A stretch of DNA of 64,000 nt from Fagopyrum homotropicum (lineage: Eukaryota > Streptophyta > Magnoliopsida > Caryophyllales > Polygonaceae): assembly GCA_033239125.1 (NCBI GenBank), contig BSWB01000004.1:118801235-118865234 (forward strand), read 5' to 3'. Of this stretch, positions 35,207-46,066 are shown in pieces. The notes below the pieces were generated by a model. It made no database searches, was not told the origin of the DNA, and saw only the letters and a program-made list of their open reading frames with translations. Both the position numbers and the translations under genes were made by a program. How positions within the stretch are numbered: the stretch's first letter is position 1; every line of letters starts with the position of its first letter.

Positions 35207-36650
35207 ATGCGCAGGTCTAGATCCAACAAGGACCTCGTACCTTTTGATCCGGAAGTTGAGAAAACTCTTAGGGAGAAAGCTAAGGAAAGAAAGATGGCTG
35301 AAAATAGAGAGAGAGATTTCCAAGAGGAGTTAGAGAAGTCTCAAGCTCAATATAGGTTGAGTGAGAAGGCTCGTAAGGAAGAAGCGGAGCGTCATCAATT
35401 CCAAATTGATGAGCTCAAAGCTATGATATTGGACATGAAGTTGGAACAAGGTGGTACCAAGAAAAAGAAGGTCAAGAAGCCGACTAAGTCCATTAGAGTG
35501 GAATCATCTGATGATGAAGAATTCGATCCGGATATGCCACCACTAGAGGAGATTGATCCAATGATCAATCCAGTCCGGAATGATCCAATACCGGCTGCCA
35601 ATCCTCGTGTCCCAGCTGGGGGTACGTGAGTCGCTCGTGTAGATGAGGAGCCAAGAACTCTTGGCCAAAGGATGGATCCGATTCAGCAACCACGCTGTTT
35701 AGGTGCGAACTTTGATGCTGACGATATTCAGGGGTTTAGCTTTAACCCACAAGTTATTACCATCGTTCGCCAAAGCTAATTTGAAGGAACGAGTGCTGAA
35801 TCTCCACATCAACATTTATAGAATTTTGAGATTCTAATGGAGACAATGAAACCAAAGAATGCAACCACCAACAACTACAAGATCAAGCCATTCTTCTTCT
35901 CTTTGAAAGGAAAGGCTTTATCTTGGTATCAAGCTCTTCCAAATGGAAGACTCAACACATGGGAGGATCTATCTTCGGAGTTCCTAACCAAGTTCTTTCT
36001 GCCATCCAAGACAGCGGAGTTGAGAGGTAAAATCAATGTTTTTTCTATGAAATCTAATGAAAGTTTGTTTCAGTCTTGGGAAAGGTTTCAGGATCTATTA
36101 TTGGATTTCCCACACCATGGCATTTACAAGTTAGAGTTGTTTGAGATATACTATAAGGGGCTGGATGTGGAAACACAATTCAAGATCCAATCCCTTTCAT
36201 GTGGCACATTCATGGACATGAGGGAAGATGACGCTCGGGACTTCATTGAAAAGCTAGCCTGCGTCATTGAGAAGTACTCTCACCGGAAGGCAGAAGCTAA
36301 CCGAGTAGAGCAAGGAGCGAAGCTAACACAAGCTGCGCAAACTCAAATCATTTCTCTCAACACCGAGATTAAAGAGTTGAAGGAAGTTATTAAAGCTGGC
36401 TTTCAAAAGCCTAAGGAGCAAGATGCTGGATACTTAGGAAACAACAATAACCATCATGGGAATGAGAATACCAACCACAACAGCCGGAACAACAACCGGA
36501 ACAATTGGAACAACAACAACCGGAACAATAATTGGAACAACAATCGGAATTCAAACAACAATTGACGTTCCAACCAACAACAAAATTCCGGTAATTCTTA
36601 TCCCAATTCAGGAAATTCACTAACTCCACCATCTTCTTCTTCCATTCCTT
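35207..36650 (+). pseudogene. gag of element B
   Basis: The likely start is ATG at 35207 (MRRSRSNKDLVPFDPE). A long charged coiled-coil-like segment and a Lys-rich patch (KKKKVKKPTK) come first, then an acidic segment. Stops follow at about 35627, 35777 and 35819. The capsid core lies in 35837-36565: LSWYQALPNGRLNTWEDL, EFLTKFFLPSKTAELRGKIN, DLLLDFPHHGIYKLELFEIYYKGLD, DFIEKLACVIEKYSHRK. It ends in an Asn-rich tract of about 40 residues and a stop at 36563-36565. No zinc knuckle is seen. All parts share one frame, so only stop codons separate them. Confidence 0.87.
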
Positions 36651-39637
36651 TGAAAATTCAGGGACAAACATCCAATAGCGGAAGCACTTCGGGGAAAGAG
36701 AAGCCCGATCCCATGCTGGAAACGATCTTGGGAAAGCTTCAAGGGCTGGAGAATCACATCACTAAAGTTGATAAAGCTCAAAAGGTTTTAGAAAGCCAAA
36801 TGTTCAGCAATGCTAAGGAAGTTCCTAGCAATCAAGGAAAGTTTCCAGGAAAGAGGGAGGACAACCCGAAAGGAAGGGTGATGGCTATTACAACTAGGAG
36901 CGGAGGAACAACTACCGACCCGCAGCCTAAGTTTGTTGAAGTTCCCATCGACAAGGAGAAGGAAAAGGTGAAGGAGAAGGAAGACATCTACATTCCTCCT
37001 CCAACTTACAAACCTCCCCTACCATTCCCACAATCTAGAGCAAGAGCGCGTCTAGACAAGTAGTTTGGTAAGTCTATTGAACTCATGAGCAAACTGCATA
37101 TTAATATACCTTTCATTGATGCAATTATAGGTATGCCCGCTTATGGGAAGTTCTTAAAGGAGATCCTCTCTAACAAGAGGAAGCTGGAAGACTTTGGAGA
37201 AGTCAATATGAGTTCGGAATCATCGGATCTCATCAAAACAATGAAGGAAAAGATGCCCCCAAAGCTGAAGGATCCGGGGTCATTTTGTGTTCCAATTGGA
37301 GTGGGAGAAGCCACATATGATGCATTATGTGACTTGGGAGCAAGCGTTAGCATCATTCCGCTTGCCTTATGCAAGAAGATCGGTTTAGGTGAACCTAAAC
37401 CGGTGAAGATGACGTTATACATGGCGGATCGATCCATAACTCGTCCCATCGGTATCATTAAGGACGTCCCAGTCAAGCTTGGTAAGTTCTATGTTCCAAT
37501 AGATTTTGTTGTGCTTGGCATTCCTGCAGATAGTCCGGTCCCGATCATACTCGGAAGGCCGTTTCTTGCAACATCCGGTTGTATGGTAGATTGCAAGAAT
37601 GCTAGACTTGCCTTCGACATAGGAGAAGAGAAAGTAGAGTTTGTTCTTTCCACTTCGATGAAAGAGCCGGCTCTTGGAGAAGATATATTCAATACCTATG
37701 ACGAAGAGGCATCTAGAGAGGAAGTAAGCTCGATTCTATTCAAGGATCCATTGCAAAAGGTTATCACTATGAGCATTATGGAGAAAGGAGAAGAAGAGGA
37801 TTGCAATGAGGAAATTGAAGCCTTGGAGGAGCTAAAGGAAGTTCATGAAGAAGAGTTTGAAAAACTCTATGATGGGTCAGAGGATGTGAGGAATCACGGC
37901 CAGTCGTGCTATTCCACGGCCGTGGTTTCCACCAACATGACCGTAATTAGCTATTCAAAGGACTCCAGTAAGTTACACGGCCAAAACCACGGCCGTGGAA
38001 CTATCAGAGGTGTCGTAATTGACTTCCACGCCCTAAACCACGGCCGTGGAAGTAACAGTGGTGCCGTAATTTTGGGAAATTCCGAGAAAAATTACGTTCT
38101 TTCCACCAATGTTCTTGAATCTTCTTCAACCACTCCTACATCCATAGAGACTTCTAAGGAGGCATTGGACACTCTTCAAGAGCCATTAGAGACTCCAATG
38201 GTGATAGAATTGAAGCCACTTCCCACGCATCTAAGGTACGCATTTCTAGGAACTAATTCTACTTTTCCGGTAATTGTTAGTTCCGATCTAAGTGAAGATG
38301 AACATAGTAAACTTATGGTTGTTCTAAGGAAACATAGGAAAGCCTTAGGTTACACCATAGAAGATCTTATAGGAATTAAACCTTCATTATGTATGCATAA
38401 GATCCTAATGGAAGAAGATTTTAGACCTTCGCGACAATCTCAACAACGGTTAAACCCGATCATGAAGAAGGTTGTCAAGAAGGAGATTCTTAAGCTACTT
38501 GATGCAGGTATCATCTACCCTATCTCTGATAGCAAGTGGGTGAGCCCCGTACAAGTTGTTCCAAAGAAGGGAGGAATGACGGTTATCACCAATAAGAACA
38601 ATGAGCTTATTCCTACAAGGGCCGTGACTGGATGGAGGATGTGCATTGATTACCAGAAGCTAAACAATGCAACTAGGAAGGATCATTTCCCATTACCCTT
38701 CATTGATCAAATGCTTGAAAGGTTAGCACAACATTCTCATTTTTGCTATCTTGATGGTTATAGTGGCTTCTTTCAGATTCCGATCCATCCGGACGATCAA
38801 GAAAAGACCACATTCACGTGCCCATGGGGTACGTTCGCTTATAGGAGAATGCCGTTCGGGCTTTGCAACGCCCCAGCCACCTTCCAAAGGTGCATGATGG
38901 CTATCTGCTCGGAGTATATAGAGGAAATCATGGGGGTTTTCATGGATGACTTTTCTGTTTATGGTTCCTCTTTTGATAATTGCCTCTCTAACCTTTTTCT
39001 TGTGCTACAAAGGTGTGAAGACACTAACCTAGTTCTTAATTGGGAGAAGTGTCAATTTATGGTGAAGGAAGGCATTGTACTCGGACACTTGATCTCTAGT
39101 AGAGGGATTGAGGTAGATAAGGCTAAGATAGAGACTATAGAAAAGCTCCCTCCTCCATCTTCGGTGAAGGGGATAAGAAGCTTTCTAGAACATGCTGGAT
39201 TTTATAGATGTTTTATAAAGGATTTTTCTAAGATACCAAAACCGCTTACTAATCTATTGATGGAGGATGCAGTTTTTGATTTCTCGCAAGATTGTTTAGA
39301 TGCGTTTCATAAGATTCGGGAAGCTCTAATCTCAGCCCCGATCATCCAACCTCCGGACTGGAATCTTCCATTCGAGGTAATGTGTGATGCAAGTGACGTA
39401 GCTATTGGAGCTGTGCTTGGGCAGAAGAAGGAGGGTCGAACCCACGCTATCTATTACGCTAGCAAGACGCTAGATGAATCGCAGCTTAACTACGCCACAA
39501 CTGAAAAAGAATTTCTAGCTATTGTTTATGTCTTTGAAAAGTTTCGCTCTTATCTTGTAGGTGCAAGGGTGATTGTATACACGGATCATGCTGTGATCCG
39601 TATTTACTTGCAAAGAAGGATGCGAAACCAAGGCTGA
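36650..39637 (+). pseudogene. protease, RT and partial RNase H of element B
   Basis: The linker (36650-37063) ends at a stop just before FGKSIELMSKLHINIPF. The next 850 codons (37085-39637) are uninterrupted. The protease active site CDLGASVSIIP has Asp at residue 83. IILGRPFLATSGCMVDCKN follows, then a word-rich linker at residues 268-332. RT spans roughly residues 440-720, with RMCIDYQKLN, FCYLDGYSGFFQIPI and VFMDDFSVYGSS (near 618). RNase H begins with EVMCDASDVAIGAVLGQ (near 765). A one-base deletion near 39601 ends the frame after TDHAVIR. Catalytic motifs up to there look intact. Confidence 0.92.
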
Positions 39638-40884
39638 TTAGATGGATTCTTCTCCTACAAGAATTCGATCTAGAGATCCGTGAAAAGAAAGGCTCGGAAA
39701 ATTCTGTCGCGGATCATTTGAGTCATCTACCACATCTAGAATACGACAGCTTACCTATAGATGACTCCTTTTCGGACGAACATTTACACATTATAGAGGA
39801 GTGCATTGACAAGATAAATAAAGGTAACGAACCATGGTTTGCTGATTTTGTTAACTATTTGGTTTGTCAGGAAATACCACCCGGACTATCATATGCACAA
39901 AGAAAGAAGTTATTTAAGGATGTCCGGGAATACTTTTGGAATGAACCTCTACTCTTCAAGAGAGGTCCTGACGGCATTATTCGAAGATGTGTGCCGGAAG
40001 ACGAGATGCAAAGCGTCATCCGTCATTGTCATTCACTACCTTGTGGAGGACACGTTAACTCAAACAAGACTAGCGCTAAGGTATTGCAATCTGGATTTTT
40101 TTGGCCTACTTTATTTAAAGATGTGCAAACCTTTGTTTCCTACTGCGATGCTTGTCAAAGAACAGGGAACATATCTAGGAGAAACGAGATGCCTCTTAAC
40201 AACATTCAGGAGGTAGAGATCTTCGACGTTTGAGGAGTAGACTTCATGGAACCTTTCCCATCATCTTGTGGAAACCAATACATACTTCTAGCTGTAGATT
40301 ATGTTTCGAGATGGGTTGAAGCAATTGCCTCTCCAACTAATGATGCCATGGTTGTGGTTAAGTTCTTTAATAGAACTATATTCCCAAGGTTTGGGACACC
40401 GCGGACCATCATTAGTGATGGAGGTTCTCACTTCATTGCCCGACGATTCGAAGCTCTACTAGCTAAGTATGGGGTGACTCACAAGATCACCACCCCTTAC
40501 CATCCACAAACGAGTGGACAAGTGGAGATTTTGAATAGGGAAATCAAGGGAATCCTAGAGAAAACAGTTTCAATGACAAGGAAGGATTGGTCTTTGAAAC
40601 TAGATGATGCATTGTGGGCGTATAGGACTGCATAAAAGACTCTCATAGGAACAATACCATACAACCTTGTGTATGGGAAGTCTTGTCACCTACCGGTAGA
40701 GCTGGAACATAAAGCGTATTGGGCGGTTAAGTGGTTGAACTTCAGCATGAAGGAAGCGGGCGAGAAGCGCCTTTTGGACCTCAACGAGCTTGAAGAACTC
40801 CGCTTAAACGCTTATGAGAATGCCAAGATCTATAAGGAGAGAGCGAAGCGTTGGCATGATAAGCATATCATTCCAAAAGACCTC
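39600..40884 (+). pseudogene. RNase H end and integrase of element B, left of solo LTR
   Basis: After the frameshift the reading continues as IRWILLLQEFDLEI, SENSVADHLSHLP, then WFADFVNYLVCQEIPPGLSYAQRKK. The integrase zinc domain reads HCHSLPCGGH with CDACQRTG. The core has LAVDYVSRWVEAIA, TIISDGGSHF and GQVEILNREIKG, so all three acidic residues are present. Stops lie after IFDV (40231) and after YRTA (40633). The C-terminal part runs to HDKHIIPKDL, where a solo LTR is inserted at ACCTC (40880-40884). Confidence 0.9.
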
Positions 40885-42527
40885 TGATGACATGAATTAT
40901 ATACCATTATAATCATGCATATTGTAGAGGTTTACCTCGATTTACCTTGCATTTAGAGAGAACTTGTGTACCTTTTACGTTTTATTCAATTATATTTCGG
41001 AAATAGAGGTCTACACGAGTTTTGGTTGAATTATAGGTAAATTGAATGGATTCGGAAGCAAAAGTAGAGCAAGGAGCATCTAAGGTCATTAAGGAAGCTA
41101 AAGGAGCCTTAGAGGAATCACAAAGAGCAAAGGAGTTGTGTAAAAGAAGCATAAAGGAGAGGAAGGAAACAAGCCAAAAGACGAGCACTTTCTATTGAAG
41201 AAAATCGTGCCATTTACTATATAAATTGGACGATTTTTATCATTAAAAATCGAACGGTTTTATGGGTAAATCGGCCTGCACGATTTTCTTTTCTTTTCGG
41301 CCCAATGGTAAAAACGACACAAAGCCCATCACTTTTGGGCTAGAGAAATGTTTTGTCAAACAGCCCATTAGCAAGAAACTATAGGTTGGAAGCCTAGGAA
41401 CGAAAACGGAGAGGCCGCAGCGGGAAATCTTTACACGTTAGTGAGAGATTGAGGATTCTTGGAGAAGGATTGAAGCAATTTTGCCGGGAAGTCAATCTTG
41501 ATCATATTTGTGAGATTTATTTGTTCCATTGAAGTCTTTGTGGTTTTTGAACACGATATTGAGTTAATTGAGAAATAAATTGATCAGATTTGAGATTGGT
41601 TTACAGATTTGAAGGTTATTGAGTTTTTATTCAAGATTCGGGTTTATTTGAATCATTTCACTCAATCTTTATTTTGATTTGATTTTGAAAATGGTTGGCT
41701 AAAACCATTGTGATTCTGGGGAGAATAGTTGAAGATTGAAGCTTAGATGATGATAGACTGAACTCATTCAAACATTTGGACCCTGAGAGTTTAGATTTTA
41801 GTTTTGCGATAACAGGAAAATTGACCTATTCTTGGATAAATCGTCCGATTTATCTATGAACAGCACGATTTATTCCCCTGACGAACTTTAATTGAATTGA
41901 TCTTTAACCAAAGCTAATCCTTGCCTAAATCCCAACCTTGTTTAACCTTTTTAACCTCTAATTAAGTGTATGAAGAGACTTCAACCTTGATTCTACATTT
42001 AATAGATTGAGATTATAAGATTTAGGTAATAGAGAGACTCAACATCCTTTATTAAGATTCTAAGTGTGCTTTCTACTCTTTACCTTGGAGAGTCATATCC
42101 TGGGGTTTTAGATAGTTAGTTTGAACATAATTCTTGTCTTTAGATCTTTCTATATTGCAGCTTCAACAACCCTTATAGAGAGAATCTTTGGATTAGACAA
42201 ATAGGTTTCGGAACTTCACCGTACGACACCTACCTTTGAACACATAATCTTGGCAATATAAACTCTGTCCTTATATCCTTTATAAGTGTCTTGAATCGAA
42301 AACCGTAGTCGGATACTTGAATCCTTGGAATCATTTCCCCCTTTATTGATCGCAAAAACTTTTGCATCTTTGCTAGATAATTGAATTTGAATTTATTCTC
42401 ACCAAATCCCTGAGTTCGACTCTGGAATTCTTACCTTACTACAGCCGATCCGTACACTGCGGGTTCGCTTTGCTTTGAGTTCTAGATATAAATTTAAGAC
42501 TTTGACGCACACACTTTCGAGCGAACA
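40885..42527 (+). mobile_element. solo LTR E inside element B
   Basis: It starts TGATGACATG, ends GAGCGAACA, is 1643 bases long, and is flanked by the perfect duplication ACCTC (40880-40884 and 42528-42532). It resembles the other Athila-like LTRs near its end (GATCCGTACACTGCGGGTTCG). It carries its own word, built from CGATTT and AAATCG, at 41200-41300 and 41820-41880. TATATAA lies inside the first cluster (about 41218). It is the youngest insertion in the nest by position. Confidence 0.93.
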
Positions 42528-42532
42528 ACCTC

Positions 42533-42756
42533 AAAGAAGGAGATTAAGTTCTCCTCTTCAATTCGAGACTTCGGCTCTTTCCAGGTAAGCTTAAATCTTG
42601 TTGGACTGGACTTTATCTAATCAAACATGTTTTTCCCCATGGCGCAGTTGAAGTATGGGGTGAAAAGAGCGGAAGTTTTAAGGTGAACGGTCAACGACTC
42701 AAGAAGTATACACCAGAGCTCCAAGCTGAGGAGTTTGGACCCACCATACTCGAATA
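42533..42756 (+). pseudogene. integrase C-terminus of element B, right of solo LTR
   Basis: The reading resumes with KEGD, a stop, then VLLFNSRLRLFPGKLKS, TGLYLIKHVFPHGAVEVW and FKVNGQRLKKY, ending at a stop at 42756. This is the GPF/Y-type C-terminal domain thought to contact DNA. It matches the end of element C's integrase. Confidence 0.85.
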
Positions 42757-42797
42757 GATGCAAGTACGGTCTAGCTACGGACCTTAAACAAGCACTT

Positions 42798-42815
42798 CTT
42801 GGGAGGCAACCCAAG
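42798..42815 (+). other. conserved post-integrase hairpin, element B copy
   Basis: CTTGGGAGGCAACCCAAG forms a six-pair stem with a six-base loop about 40 bases past the integrase stop. It is preceded by GACCTTAAACAAGCACTT, similar to the other copies. Confidence 0.8.
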
Positions 42816-42996
42816 GTATTGCACTTATGCTTTTATTTTTCATTCTTATAATAGATTAGTTTAGTCATTTTTGCTTTGTTTTGCCCTCGATATCTCCCGG
42901 TATGTCGTGTTTTTGGATGTAGGAACAATGGAATAGGCAGTGGGAAGAGAAAAGGTTAGAAGGAATTGACGAAAGTTGGATTTTGGCACATTACAG

Positions 42997-44231
42997 AGAG
43001 TTCCACGCCCTAAACCACGGTCATGGAAACCCATGAGACCGTGATTTAGGCAATCTTTTGACGTGTCATTAATTGCCACGTCATTTACGTATTGGGACGG
43101 GACGGTTATTCTTTCTCGTCTTATACAAAGGTCGGAAAAGAGAGTTTCGGGGGAGCTCGCTTACGCTTCGCTTAGACCTCGCGGAGACGGCCGCTTACTC
43201 TTGCTTGGAGCATTCTTGCCTAGGGTTGATTGAAGATCGCCGAAGGTTTAGCCTTTTTTCTTAGGTTTTGATATTGAAGACGGATTGACAACCTGTCCTT
43301 CATACTTACCTTAGATCATTGTGAGGTTTTGTGTTATACATTTTGAATCCATTAAACATTGCTTCTTGTGTTTCGGATTTGAGAATTGGTTTTGAAGTTT
43401 TATTGAGTATTCAAGGGTTTTTATCTTTCATTCTCTTTAATTTGAATATTGATATCATGACAATGGTTATTGGCTAAAACCCTTTAGCAATTATAAGGTG
43501 AAGGGTTAATAGTTGTGGCTTATATGATGATAGATCGATCGTAAATTGATTGGACCCTGAGAGTTAGAGAGATCTCGTCGACGAACCCAAATCACGGTCT
43601 ATTCTTAGAGTTCCACGGCCGTGGTTCTCAAGATCTACCCGTGATTTACCTCAGTTTACGAACCTTGCTTTTACTTTAATCCAAAGTTAAATATTTGCTT
43701 TAACTTAGTCTTGGCTTGCCTTTTCTAAGTAGTAGTGAGACTCAACATCCTCTATTTCGGTTTCGAGTGTCATAACCTTAACCGTTTGAGTTTATCTTGA
43801 TCCTTGGGTTACAAGTTTGGGTATTTGAGATTAATTCTTGTCCTTAGATCCTTTCTATACTGCAGCCTCAACAACCTTTATAGAGAGTGTCTTAGGGTGA
43901 GTCATATAAGGTTTTGGAATTTCAGTGTACATTGCCTTACTTTAGTATACTTTTGCAGCTCTTGACTCTGTCCTTAATTCCTTAGTATATCTTGATTGAT
44001 TGCCACAATTAGATACTTGGATCTTTAGGGTTGCTGTTTTCCCAATATTTGCAAAGCTTGACATCTTATTTGCTTGACAATCTGAAATTGGATTTTCTTT
44101 CACCAAATCCCTGTGATCGATACTCTGGAATACTTGTTGATCTACGCCGATCCGTACACTGCGAGTTCACTTGCTTTTATTCTAGTTTTAAAAATTTAAG
44201 ACTTGATTGCACGCACGTTTTAGGGCGAACA
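42997..44231 (+). mobile_element. 3' LTR of element B, lacking its first ~435 bases
   Basis: It matches 33855-35079 of the 5' LTR from CCACGC(C/T)CTAAA to GGGCGAACA. The first part of the LTR (33421-33855) has no counterpart; sequence just before 42997 is element interior. The join falls within a palindromic word. The terminal GTTTT duplication at the right end is intact. A word cluster recurs at 43590-43645. Confidence 0.85.
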
Positions 44232-44236
44232 GTTTT

Positions 44237-45023
44237 CTCCAAGGATTGTCTTGAAGCGTTTTGTAGGTTGAAGGATGCTTTGATCTTTGCCCCAATCATG
44301 CAGCCTCCGGATTGGAGCTTACCATTTGAAGTAATGTGTGATGCGGGTGATGTGGTTGTTGGGGCTGTTTTAGGACAAAAGAAAGATGGGCTTACACATG
44401 TCATCTACTACGCTAGCAAGACGCTAGATAATGCCCAACTCAACTATGCCACAACCGAGAAGGAGTTGCTAGCGGTAGTGTATGCCTTTGAGAAGTTCCG
44501 CTCATATCTTGTTGGAGCAAAGGTTATTGTGTACACGGATCATGCTGCGATCCGTTATCTCCTCACAAAGAAAGATGCCAAACCTCGCCTCATTCGGTGG
44601 ATCCTTCTCCTCCAAGAATTTGACTTTGAGATTCGAGACAAGAAAGGTTCCGAAAATTCAGTAGCGGACCATCTTAGTAGGCTTCCACCGTTAGAGATTG
44701 AAAGAGATGACGTCCCGATTGATGACTCATTCCGGGATGAGCAATTACAAGTAATAGAGGAGTGCTTACTTCAAGTTTCTAGAGGGAGTGAGTCATGGTA
44801 TGCAGATATAGGGAATTATCTTGTGTGTGAAGAGGTGCCACCCGGTTTTTCATATGTCCAAAGGAAAAAGTTTTTCAAAGATGTGAGGCATTATTATTGG
44901 AGTGAGACTCTCTTGTTCAAGAGAGGACCGGATGGAGTCTTTAGGAGGTGCATTCTGGAGGACGAGATGGAGAGTGTGATCCGTCATTGCCACCCCTTGC
45001 CATGTGGAGGCCACGCTAGCTGA
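44237..45023 (+). pseudogene. RNase H and integrase start of element C, right of element B
   Basis: The frame continues from 33415: SKDCLEAFCRLKDALIFAPI, then RNase H landmarks EVMCDAGDVVVGAVLGQ, YASKTLDNAQLNYATTEKELLAVVYA and VYTDHAAIRYLLTKKDAKPRL, ending SVADHLSRLP. The integrase leader (WYADIGNYLVCEEVPPGF) and zinc domain start (HCHPLPCGGH) follow. A stop closes it at 45021-45023. The uninterrupted frame that begins at 44031 starts in the LTR of element B and is not a real start. Confidence 0.9.
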
Positions 45024-46066
45024 CACAAAACGTGTGCAAAGGTATTATAATCCGGTTTTTATTGGCTTAACTTGTTTAAGGATGTGCAGAATTTGGTAGT
45101 AGCTTGTGACGCTTTCCAAAGGACGGGAAACATCACAAGAAGGACTGAGATGCCCTTGAACAATATCCAAGAGGTTGAGGTCTTTGATGTTTAGGGTGTA
45201 GACTTCATGGGGTCATTCCCCTCTTCATGTGGCAACCTCTACATTCTATTGGCGGTAGATTATGTGTCAAGGTGGGTGGAAGCAATATCCTCTCCCATAA
45301 ATGATGCCAAAGTAGTGGTGCGGTTCTTCAACCGAGTCATCTTCCCTAGATTTGGAACACCAAGAGTGATCATAAGTGATGAAGGGAAGCATTTCACCAG
45401 AAACTTTGGGACACTTTTGGCTAAGTATGGGGTGACTCATAAGTTGGCCCACCTTACCATCCCCAAACTAGTGGCCAAGTGGAGATCTCCAACCGGGAGA
45501 TAAAAGGAATACTTGAGAAAACGGTTTTTAGGACAAGAAAAGATTGGGCTATGAAGCTCGATGATGCCTTATGGACTTATAGAACCGCCTTCAAGACACC
45601 AATTGGCACCACTCCCTACAAGCTAGTTTATGGCAAGTCTTGCCACCTTCCGGTGGAGATGGAGCATAGGGAATATTGGGCCATAAGGTGGCTGAGTTTT
45701 GACCTCAAGGAAGCAGGTGAGAAGAGGTTACTAGACATTAACGCTCTTGAGGATATCCGGTTAGATGCTTATGAAAATGCCCGGATTTACAAGGAAAGGA
45801 CCAAGCGTTGGCATGACAAAAGTCTAATCCCAAAGGAATTGAGTGAAGGTGACTTAGTCCTTCTCTTCAATTCAAGGTTGTGGCTCTTCCCCGGAAAGCT
45901 CAAGTCAAGATGGACGGGTCCTTATGTGGTGAGGAAGGTTTTCCCCCATGGAGCGGTTGAGATAGGTGGGGAGCATTGTGGAGATTTTAAGGTGAATGGG
46001 CACCGGTTAAAGAGGTACATCCAGGAAGCTCCGGTAGATATGATTGCCCCACTTCACTTTGAGTGA
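45024..46066 (+). pseudogene. integrase core and C-terminus of element C
   Basis: The zinc domain continues with stops and a Cys-to-Phe change (CDAFQRTG). A stop follows EVFDV (45192-45194). The core reads LAVDYVSRWVEAIS and VIISDEGKHF, then a frameshift near 45456 disrupts the YHPQ region. GKVEISNREIKG-like sequence and the rest follow in 45479-46066: YGKSCHLPVEMEHREYW, LLFNSRLWLFPGKLKSRWTGPYVVRKVFPHGAVEI, FKVNGHRLKRY. The C-terminus is complete to its stop at 46066. Confidence 0.88.

Larger units (their letters stand above)
33421..44231 (+). mobile_element. element B: Athila-like retrotransposon, best preserved copy
   Basis: It is flanked by the perfect duplication GTTTT (33416-33420 and 44232-44236) inside element C's pol. 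The 5' LTR is 33421-35079; the 3' LTR is a shorter copy, about 42997-44231. Without the nested solo LTR it is about 9.2 kb. It has gag, protease, RT, RNase H and integrase in one direction, with several stops and one frameshift. Its word is CCACGGCCGTGG. Confidence 0.93.

Noticed and set aside
44031..44236. Start of an apparently long uninterrupted frame in the LTR of element B running into RNase H
   Set aside because: The first 200 bases are LTR of B; the frame joins element C coding sequence only by chance at the insertion junction.
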